From assembly GCA_943736015.1 (NCBI GenBank), contig OX031065.1, positions 25,496,427 through 25,560,426 of the forward strand: a stretch of DNA of 64,000 nt. Reading direction: 5' to 3'. The notes under the pieces were generated by a model, which saw only the letters and a program-made list of their open reading frames with translations, did not search any database and was not told the DNA's origin. Source of the stretch: Tridacna crocea (taxonomy: Eukaryota > Mollusca > Bivalvia > Cardiida > Cardiidae). The translations under genes were made by a program, and so were the position numbers. This document shows, in pieces, positions 46,801-58,800 of this stretch (position 1 is the first letter of the stretch; each line of letters starts with the position of its first letter).

Positions 46801-49800
46801 TTATTTTCACCTCGCATTATTGTTTACTAAGTGCGCCTAATATGACCTAAGTTGTCGACGGGCCTTAAAACGCCATTCATTTATTCATTCATTCATGTTT
46901 CTATCTACAGTGATATAGATTGGTCTCCCTTTGATGTGAATGTGATAGCCTCCTGTTCAGTGGACACCTTTACATATCTATGGGATGTTAGAGACCCCAA
47001 AAGACCTGCTTCATCCTTTCAAAGTGTTTGTGAGTACCAGAGTGATTTTTTTCACATTTCATTGCTTATACAGTCTGATCTTGATCTTATGGTTTTATCT
47101 AAGCCTTACATTTATGGTGCCTATTTGGGTGAACTTGGTTTCATACCAAAGCAACTGATTACTGGTACAGTCGAACCTGCACGAACAGCCCACTTGCTAT
47201 AAGAGACCCCTTGCTGTAAACGACCACACGAAAATCCTCCCGATGAAATTACCTATGTAAATGAACTGTAAAAAGTGACTCCCCGGTGTCTCCGACAAGC
47301 GACCGTGCAAATTACCACCTTTTGGTTACCAATTACATTATTTTGATATTGTAGGTGGGGTGTCGCAGGTGCAGTGGAACAAAGTAACCAATAATTTATT
47401 TGCCACAGCACATGAAGGTGATGTAAGAATCTGGGATCCTAGGGTGAGTCTGACAAACTTTTAACTCTTTAGCAACCAACAAAATTTTAGCCCTGTCTAA
47501 ATTGAAAACATTTGCAGACGACAATTTCCATATGGCTGAAATGGTGCAATTGTTTATTGATAGGGTAGAAAACATTGTGGGGAAAGGCGAAAGTGCTTGC
47601 TACCAGCATTTTCTCCTTTCCCAATAATGTTTTCTAAAGGTAAAGGGTTAAAATTGCTACTACCATGAAATTTGCAATATTCTCTGTAAGTATGAGGAAA
47701 TAAGAGCCAGTTACAGACAGCCTAGTTGTCTCCCATGTTGTTTTTGTTTCATACCAAATAATTTCAAGTTTTGATGAAGATGTGGCAAAGAAACGTAGGA
47801 AAATATTGTTGGAAAATGTTTGTAACCATCATTATCTCTTTTTTTCATTTTTTTCCAGCCTTTCAGAGACAAATTGCTGTATTTGATACACATACAGTTT
47901 GTCGTCCACAAATTATATAAATTTGTTTGTCTAAAATCTTGATGTTTTGCAAAGAGTTTACAGCACAGTTATGGTTTTACCGTTTACAGTATTTGGAGAG
48001 CAACTATTGGACATGTATTTACCAACCATTCTTACTCTTAACCAAATGAAAAGTTTTAGACTGGTCCAAATTGAAAGCATTTGCAGACGACAAATAAACG
48101 TTACTCAAAAACTGAAACTTGTTTCTAGCAGGGTAAAAAACATAGTTGGAAAAGGAGAAAATGCTGTTATTGGTAATATCTCCTTTTCCCACAATGTTTA
48201 CAAAAAGCTTCTGTCTCAGGGTTGTAAAAACCTGGGATAGTTTGGTAAAGGGTTAAAATCTTAAAATGAATTTCTAAAGTTGAAAATAACTTAATTAATG
48301 ATAGGTTATTGGATAGCAAGTATTGGACATGGGCCAGTATTCACCAAATATTCTTAAAGACTTGTAAGAACTTTCTGAAGTTCAAAGAAACATAATTTAT
48401 AGTTAATTACACTAAATGGTTTTGCCAATAAGAAGATAAGTTTCTTTCTGAATCTTAAACTAGATTTAAAATGCAATATAGAATGATAGATAAATACCAG
48501 CCCATGGTCTACTCACAAAGAGGGTGGATGGGGATGAAAATTTCTCCAAAATGCAGTCTGATCTTGATATATTTTACAGAAAAGTAGTTCCCCTGTAGTT
48601 TACATCACAGCCCACTTGTCAAAGATTCATGGTATAGACTGGAACCCTAACAACGTGCACTATTTTACTACTTCTAGTCAAGATTGTACAGCTAAAGTAA
48701 GTACTCTTGTGACACTGTGTATATAGACCATGTAATATTAACTCTACCAAACTGCAAAATTTAAGAATTGAAAACATTTGCAGATTATAAATAAATGTGA
48801 CTAAATTAAAATTTGTTTCAGGAAGGGAAGAAAACATTGTGGGAAAAGGAGATAATGCTGGTCACCAGGTCATTCAGAGGTTTTATAAATCAGAAGAGGA
48901 AGGTTGTTGAAAAAATTACTGTGACAGGATTCATTCCTCCCCTGCAGCTGACCATGATTTTGACAATGTTTAGGTGGGGAAGCAGCCACTGGTTTAGAAA
49001 CAAAATCATGTCGTGTACTTGTATATAAGAGACTCCAGGAAAGCATGAATAGCTGCACTGCCCACTGTGATATAACTGAATTAATGTTGAAATACAGTCT
49101 TTCAATTTTATTAAAAATTTATGAAAAAAGGGGAGAAAATGCTGGTTCACAATGATAATTACCATTTCAAACAGGCAGCCATTTTCTTCGCTCCATTGGA
49201 TTGTTTGTCTGCAACTGAACTTAATTTGAACAAGTCTAAAATTTTATCATTGACTTTAGAATTAACAGCTACGAGATAAAAAAGTCTGCATGGAGAGAGC
49301 AATTTGTGTGTAAATCTACTTATTTCAGTTTTGGGATGTAACTTACACCAGACATAACAAAGGAATGCTGAATTCTGGATCTCCTGTATGGAGGGCAAGA
49401 TATACTGTAAGTTTCATGTGTTTGCAATGGTCCTAATAATTTAATGGTCTAAATAGGGTACATAAATTCTATTTTTCATCAAATGAAAAGTGAATAAATT
49501 TCTTGTCTGCTAAGTTATAGTACAACAGATATCTTGAAAATCCATTTTTGTCCATGCTGGCAGTTGAATAAGGTTGATGATTAATCCATACATTAAATCA
49601 TTTGTGTGCTAAAGAAATAGAAATAAAAAATGGACCTTTTTTAATCAGGAATTAGCAGACAGTGTAGATGCAGGATTAGACTGATTATTCTGAACATTGC
49701 CCTAATTGTTATCCCATAATCACACAATCCCTACTTTTGACGACCATGAGATTGAAGCCTTTTGAAAACATTGTGGGAAAAAGAGAAAATGCAGGTAACA

Positions 49801-52800
49801 CAAAACAAATTTCAAATTTTCAGTCAGTTTTATTTTGTCGTCTGCAATGCTTTTAATTTGGATTTACCTAAAATTTTGTCGTTTGGTAATGAATGAATGT
49901 ATGGTTTTTATGGCGCATCGACATCTAAGGTCAAGACTTAAGTTATAGAATTTGTGATCCTATTGTCCCAAGTTTAGCCCCCCTCAAGGCAGGACCATAG
50001 TAGTATAGGGTGAAGTTAAATTATTCTGTTGCTGTAAGCATACATATCATGATGTATCTTTCTGATATAACCCTATTATAAATAAAGACAGAATTCGGAA
50101 TATTACAAAATGCTTACATAAACTTGTCTTGTCGATTTAAACAGATGTTTTTACAAATAACCCATGCTTGTTGGAAAGAGGGCTTAATGCATATATGCAA
50201 AAGGTATCAACCAGGATCAGCCTGTACAAGCTCACCTGGTTTGAAACTTTTTGCTCTTGGTCATTTCTCTGCCTGTCAAAGGACCAATCTAACATGTGAT
50301 TCTGTTTGATATTATTGTGCATTATATGGATCCATGATTTTATGATGATATGCTTTGTCTGATGCATCATAGATATTCAGATGCAATCAACCTCTTTTAA
50401 TATCTGCATCAGGTAAAAATCAGTTACATAAATTAACCCATTACCACACAATCCCTACTTTTGACGACCCTGAGAAAGAAGCTTTTAGACAACATTGTGG
50501 GCAATCCCATAATGTTTTCTAACCTTCTCAAAACAATTTTCATTTTGTTGTTTGGTAATGAGTTAATATCCTATTTTTACCTCGGCATCACTCGGCATAT
50601 GTCCCAAATGGTCTCGGAATTATTTCATGCGGCTTATGTCAATCAGTCTTTAACTAACTGGATATGTTAATGGAAACTTTTTTGGTCAATAGTATTGGTG
50701 AAACGGTTTACCGATATACCGATTAACCACGATCTGTTCAAAGAAAAAACAGAAATCGGTACAAATTTTACCGTATCGGTATTTCTGCAATATGTCAACT
50801 TCTCTTAATTGTATTGGAAAGTCCAGTTTTCCCAAAAATTTTGTCAGATATCGATCGTCTTCCAACTAACTGAAAGATTTACGAAAGCGAAAGTTGTTTA
50901 TTATTTCCACAGGCGGTGTCACCGGTGTTGAGGTAAAAAACTCGTGACACAAACTCCAAATAACCGTCAACCGTATTACTGATTTTGGACCAACAGAGTT
51001 TGTTATTCCTGTTCTATAACTTTCCTCACACTTATTTTGCAGTTTTTCCTGGTAGATAAGCGGGAAAGTATTAGTAACAGAGTAAGTTAGTGCATCGCAC
51101 TGTCTTCTCTGTTGAGCTCTGAAAGTTCGTAATAGTAGGACAGCTGAACAAGTGTTCAGTACTGCTGGTGACTTTTTGTCAGCACAGAGGGCTTCCCTGG
51201 GTGCTGACAAGGTTGACATGCTAATTTTTTTGAAAAAGAACATGACCTGACATGTAACTGGGTCATTTATTTGTTTCTATGGACAATTCTCAATTTCTTT
51301 GTCATTTCAGTATAGTCTTTGTCAAAGACTAGTCAAATTTTTTAGCATATGCTACTCTATCAGCGACTACAAGTGGTCAGATATGCTAAATGTCAGCATA
51401 TACAGCATATCGCAATACATATTGCAATACAGGTCAGCCGTATTGCAATATATTGCGATACGCTTTTTACCGTATTGTTTCACCTCTAGTCAATAGTAAT
51501 AAAAGCAAATATTGCTATTTCAAAGTTATTTTTTATGGGAAATATTCCCTCATCGGATGGTGTATATCTAAGATCAGACTGCACATTTTGTGCGGTCTGA
51601 TCTTGGATATACACTGTCCACAAAAGGGCCTTTAGTCAAGTTTTGTAGGCTAAGGGTTGAATTGCTTAACCCTTTCCCAAACAATCCCTGGTTTTTACGG
51701 GTCAGGTATAGAAGCCTTTTGAAAACATTGTGGGAAAAGAAGAAAATGCTGGTAACCAGCATTTTCTCCTTTTCCCACAATGTTTTCTACCCAATCACAT
51801 AGACAAATCATCTTTTTAGCAACTGTTAATTTGTCATCTGCGAAATGCTTTCAATTTGGTCTGGTCCAAAATTTGTCCTTTGGGAAAGGGTTAACTGTAT
51901 ATGTAAGTACCTTTGTAACTTTCTGAATAAAAGTCGGAGTTCTATTTTTATGCTTTCTTATAATATTCAGCATAAAGGTCAGGATAAGGTTAAATGAAGT
52001 AGACAATACTACTGTGTCGCTCAATTATTTTGTTTATGTATTTTGTAGCCATTTGGCGAGGGCTTGGTAACAGTTGTATTGTCACAATTACGTCGAGGAG
52101 AGAACAATATATTTCTGTGGAATAATAACAGTTTAGAGCAGCCAGTCCACCAGTTTACAGGTCACAGTGATGTGGTGTTAGAGTTTCAATGGAGGAAAAA
52201 ACATGAAAGTGAGAACTGTTTTAGCAGTAACCAAATATTCCCTGGTTTTTACAACCCGTTTTCCACAATATTCATTGGCTAAAACTACACACCTTTCAAG
52301 AGAAATAAGTTTTAATTTTGAAAACAGTATGGGAAAAAGAGATCATCAGAAAGTGTTACTGCATGTATAACTTGAATAGATAGCGCTTTTAATTTTGTTT
52401 TCCTTCTTTCAAAATCAAAACAGACATTTCTCATAGTCAAAATTTTGTCATATAGGTACCAAAAACATGGTATGAAATTGTATGACTAAGGTACAAAGTG
52501 GTAAAACTAATATATAAAATGGTATAACCTATGATATGAAATTGTCAATTTATGGTACAAAGTGGTTGGTACGAAGTAGTTATGGTACAAAACGGCCATA
52601 ATTTCTTTTTACTACCATGAGGAATAGGTAAATGAAAACCTTGTAGACAGCTTTTTCCCCCTTTTGACACAATGTTTTTTCAGCAAAGACAAAAGCCATC
52701 ATTTGCATTGCATTTGCATGCTTTGTCAAAAGGGGGCTTGATACATCTGCAAGATGCATTTTAAAAATCAAGACTTCAAAAAAAAAAAATCTAAAAAAAA

Positions 52801-55800
52801 TCCATTTTGTCTTCGCCCATTACCATACAATCCCTACTTTTGATGCCCCAGAGAAAGAAGCCTTTAGAAAACATTGTGGGAAATGGAGAAAATGCAGGTA
52901 ACCAGCATTTTCTCCTTTTCCCACAATGTTTTCTACCCTTCACAAAACAAATTTCAAATTTTCAGTCACTTTTATCTTTTCATCTGCAAATGCTTTCAAT
53001 TTGGACCAGTCTAAAATATTGTTGTCTGGTAATGAGTTAATATTTACTGATCCATGAACTCTTTACTACACAATCCTGACTTTTAATGACTCTGAGAAAG
53101 AAGCATATAGAAAACATTAGTGGAATAGGAGAAAATGTTGGTAACCAGCTTTTTCTCCTTTTTCCCACAATATTTTCTACCTGCTCAAAATTAGAAATCA
53201 TCATATTGCATTTACCATGATTTGATTTGTTGTTTGCAGATGCTTTGAATTTAGTCCATTCCAAATATTTGTGGTATGGCAAAGAGATAGATAGAGTGGT
53301 CCCTCTCCAGACAGAAAATTGATCAGTAACAAAAAGGTTCCATTAACCCTTTCCCAAACAAGCCCTGGATTTTACGTGTCTGCAGTAAAAGTCTTTTGAA
53401 AACACTGTGGGAAAAGGAGAAATTGCTCGTAACAAGCAATTTCTCCTTTTCCCACAGTGTTTTCTACCCTTTTCGAGTGACTTTCTGCCATTTTCCCCAT
53501 ATCTAAAACTGTCGTCTGCAAACTCTTTCGGTTTGGAAGGGTCCAAAATTCATCGTTTTGGAAAAGGTTAAGGTCACCCTTTGCAGACCACACAGGCTAA
53601 CCTGATCGATACTTTATGCAAGAATGAATCAAGCCCCCTTTTCAGAGAGCATGGCTCATTTAGCCTGTTTTCTGACAGTGCTTTTTAGTTTAAACAAGTC
53701 TAAAATTTTGTCATCTTCTACAAAAAGAATTATTGTAATTACAATCAAAGCTTTATGAAACAAGGATCTAAGGAATGCAAAAAAAGTTCTAGCTTAACTG
53801 TAAAGTTTACCAGAAGACAAAATTTTAGACCTATCTAAATTGAAGGTGTTTCAGACAACAATTAAATGTGGCTCAAAAATGGAGTATGACTTTAAAAGGG
53901 CGGGAAATAATGTGCCAAAAGATAAACTGCTGGTTATAGGCATTTTATCATTTTCCCACAAATTTTTCAAAGGATGTCTTCTTCAGGGTTCTTAAAACTT
54001 TGGATTGTGTGGTAAAATGTTTTGACAGATGTTTGCTGAGTTAGGGTCAATTTAAGATATCAGTCTCATGTGAACTTTATGTATGCTTATTTGGCACAGA
54101 AGACTTGTTGAAGAGGTAATCACTAAGGCAGGTTGTACTGTAGCTTTCTGTTGTCTATTTTCAGACAGTCATGATTATTATTTAGTCACATGGTCTAAAG
54201 ATCAAAATCTCAAGATCTGGAGAGTAGACACACAGTTACAGAGGGTAAGGAGGGACATTTATGTATAATAATTTCTGTAGAAAATTTGAGGAGAGAACTA
54301 GCCCTGAAACAAATCAGTCAGCATCTATTTCATCTATCCTATAGGAGAATCATGTATTACACAAAATAAGGTGCTCGCACATTCTCGTATTCTATCTTAG
54401 TAAATGCACTGTTGTGAAATAATGTCTGGTAAAGATTTGAGAATTGAATTAGCGATCCAAAAAATTGGTCAGCATTAATTTTTATCCTACCTACCAAAAG
54501 CTCATCTATACAAAGATAAATTGTATTATCAAAATTCTATGTGGTGATCAGTGATGAGAATAAAGGCGAATATTAAACTGACTCCAGGCTGCTATATTTA
54601 CCCTGTTGAGATAGTTAATGAATTTTAGTTGATCACTCTCTGAGATCACCTCCCAAGCTTACAAAGAATAGGCATATTTCTTTTTCATTTTACATTTGTA
54701 TTTTTGAAAAGTTCTTTGATATGTAGGACATTTAACAATTCAACAAAAAGTTTCCTCTTCATTCAGACTGCATAAACTGCACAAGCTGACCTGGGTTAAT
54801 ATTTTTTTCAGAACCATTGAGCCCCCCTTTTCACAGTTCAGGGCTCATTTTTATACCCCCACAAAACATATGTTTTGTAGGGGTATACTGGATTCAGCAT
54901 GTCTGTCTGTGTATCTGTCAGTGTGTCCGCCAGTGTGTCCGTCCATGTGTCCGTCTGTGTACAAATTACTAGCAATTTTGCACAGTTTTCCTTCAATTGT
55001 ATTGAAACATTGCACATATACTGATCATTTATTGAAGATTTGCAAGAGGCAATAATAAGTGTCAACTCGTCCTGGTTGAGGAATTACCTCCCCTTCTACT
55101 TGACACTCTTTTTTTTTCTGTCAAAGCGCTGGTAGGGGTATTAAGTCATATTTAGTGACAGCTCTAGTTATTACAATTGTTATGTACTGTCAGGTCATTT
55201 TTTACCAATAATCTTTATTATTTTGACCAAAGGAATATATTTCCAAAATATAGTAATTTGTCCTCTTGTACACACACAAAAAAGCAGGGGAATGCATTTG
55301 AACCATGCTCTGAGAAAGGGGGGTTTAAAACATTTCCAAGATGCATTGTATCCAAGCAACTCATCACAATCCTAACTAAGGATTCATAGCCACCAAATTA
55401 TGAAGTAGGATGGTTCTATGGCAGGTAGAAAGTTTATTAAAAGCAAATAATGTCCAACCATATCAGCCCACACATATTATTTTTCACTTGATATTGTACA
55501 TTAAACCTCCTTTTCATAGAGCATGACTCAAGTGTACTTTTTGTATTTATAGCTTTAACCCATTATCACACTTTGCTGACTTTTAATGACCCTGGAAAAG
55601 AAGCTTTTTCCCACAATGTTTACTACCCTATTAAAGAAAAATTGCACCGTTTGAGCCTCATTGAAATTGTTGTCTGCAAATGCTTTCAATTAGGATATGG
55701 CTATAAAAATATTGTCTGGTAAAAAGTTAACCCTTTCCCCAAATGACAGATTCTGGACCCTTCCAAACCGAAAGAGTTTGCAGACGACAATTTTTGATTT

Positions 55801-58800
55801 GGAGAAAATGTCAGAAAGTTCACAAAAAAAGGTAGAAAACACTGTGGGAAAAGGAGAAATTGCTCATTGTGAGCAATTTCTCCTTTTCCCACAGTGTTTT
55901 CAAAAGACTTTTATTGCAGACAGGTAAAAACCAGGGCTTGTTTGGGAAAGGGTTAAGAGAAAGTACAAAATTTTCTCATTCTAAATAGTTATGTGGTCAT
56001 GACGTTGAACTGTCTGAAATTGAGGCCTCAGCACAAGATGGCACCGACATACAAAGGCATGGAACACATCCTTTTGTCAATGGTACCACCAACCATATTG
56101 ACCAATCAGATGGCAGCAGACCACATCAACAGCCAATGAGCTTGTACCAAGAGTTTTCTTTACTAAATAAACATATTCCTAATGTCAGTATCGACAAGGT
56201 AAAAAAAAAGAATTCTTCTTCTTAATGAATTTTAGTTGATCACTCTTCTTAATCATTTTGCTGGTTATTCATACAAATGAGGACTCTTACTTACCATTGC
56301 ATGTAATTCTGTAGTTGTATATCAAATACTATCACACATAACTATTTTTTTTTTCTGCTCTTTACCATAATTGTTAGCAGTGACCAAAATGTAGACCAAC
56401 TGTACAATAACAAATTGCCATCTTTACAATAACTTCCCTACTTTGGAATGATGTGATTTTAATGTAAATGTATTTTAACACCTGCTTTGTTGTATTTTTG
56501 GCAGATACTCTTACTTTAAGAAGATGAAGAACCATTTACCAAGGAATCCTAAAAAGGCTTTTAACCCTTTACCCCATAAGGCATTTCTATGGTATCTCTA
56601 ATGGACCCTAAATAACAGCAAGGATGAAGCCGTTTCATATGTGTATATGTCACCTTTCGAAAGCGTAGAAAACATTGTGGCAAAAGGTGAAATTGCTTGT
56701 CACGAGCAATTTCACATTTTACCACAATGTTTTCCAAGGACTCCTACAAGCAATGCATAAAAAATTGGGTTTCTATGGAATAAAGGGTGAAAATATTTTG
56801 GGTGAAAAGGAGAATAAGCTGATGGCCAGCAACTTCTTCTCCCACAATGTTTTCTACCATTTCAAAGACAAAATCCATCATTTGAACAACATTTATCTAG
56901 TTGAAAATGCTTTCAGTATCTAGTTGAAAATGCTTTCAGTATCTAGTTGAAAATGCTTTCAGTATCTAGTTGAAAATGCTTTCAGTATCTACAAGTCTAA
57001 AAATTTTTTGTTTGGTAAAGGGTTATACCCTATTTATCAGAACGTAGCACATTTATTTCTCTTGATTTGTACAGACAGAGGGAGACTCACGACATTGCCT
57101 GTTGACAGTTGGTGCCGGAAAGTACACAGCCAATCTTACTATATCTTTCCCAGAGAACTATCCAAATGGTGCTGCACCAGAATTTGAAATTACACAAACA
57201 ACTGGGATAGGTCAAGGGGTCTTTAAAAAACTGATGAAGGTATATTGAAGTTGATTTATGCTTTTTGAAATGATCCTAGGTTTTTTATGAACCTGACAAG
57301 GGCTTTTGAAAACATCGTTGACAGAAAGAAAATGTGAAAAATGGATAGTGAAAATACGATATCAAAGCAAAACTATTAACCTTGTGGTTTGTTTGTTCAA
57401 CCCTGACCTTCACCACTGTCCTGGTGCCATATCTGAAATTGATTCATATGACGTCAATGGTTTTCATAAAAGAATTCAATACAACTCAATATATTTGGCA
57501 CCAGTTTGCAGTCACATGATTTGAAAATATTGCCACATGACCTAGCATATAATCAAAATAGGTCATTAGGCATGTTTTTAAGTAAAATTGCATGTACTGA
57601 AGGAATTTGATGGGGTAAATGACGTTAAGCATGTAGGTGCTGATGACATCAAAGCAATATGTACCATGAACCTTCATGTGGTGGCTATATATCATGCAAA
57701 AATATCTCTGATAGATCTGCTTTTTCTTTTCAGATATAAAAGTATCTATGATAGAGGAGTACCAGTGAAATAAAAAAGTTTATAGAGATACATATTTACC
57801 TTTTTTAACTCATTACCAAACGACAAAATTTTAGGTTTGTCCAAATCGAAAGAATTTGCAGACGACAAAATAAGTGATTGAAAATTTAAAATTTGTTTTG
57901 TGAAGGGTAGAAAACATTGTGGAAAAAGGAGAAAATGCTGGTTACCAGCATTTTCTGCTTTTCCCACAATGTTTTCTGAAGACTTCTCTCTCAGGGGCGT
58001 CAAAAGTAGAGATTGTGTGGTAATGGGTTAATCTCAGAATGACTAACTTGTGTTTCTATCCTATTTTATTGTGTTTGCAGGTGCTGAGAGAAACTGCCCA
58101 GATGCATGTAAACAGAAATGCAAATTGTTTGGAGCCATGTATTAGGCAGTTTGCCAATGCCTTTGAAAGCATGACTGTAAGTTAGAACCTGATTGCATGT
58201 ATCTTTAACTAAATTTTAGCAAGTTTTAAAACATCTGCTTATAATAGGAATATATTACAGTGTTTTCTCTTTTTCCAAGACTAATTTTTACCCTTTCAAA
58301 GACAAAGCTAGCTTCTCAACTGTACATTATGTCATTTTTACACCTGCTTTTAAAATACTGGAAAATCCTTGAAACACATGTTCTCATGCATTTTTCCATT
58401 TGTTTTGATGCAGTTAGTATTGGTAATTTTCAACAATTTTTGTCAATGACATACATAAAGTCTAGGTTTACCAGTTTCATGATGTGTGTTGGTTGTATAC
58501 GCTTAATCTTGATCACCTTCTTTTTTGTTAACCTTTTACCCTATAAGGCATATCTATGGTATCTCTAAATGACCCTAAATAACAGCAAGGATGATGCCAT
58601 TTCTTATGTGTATATGACACCTTTTGATAGCATAGAAAACATTGTGACAAAAGGTGAAATTGCTCGTCACAAGCAATTTCACCTTTTGCCACGTTGTTTT
58701 CCAAAGGCTCCTACAAGCAATGCGTAGAAATGAGTATCTATGGAGTAAAGGGTTTACTCATCAGCTGGAACTTAACCTGAAACATTACAAATATAACTTT

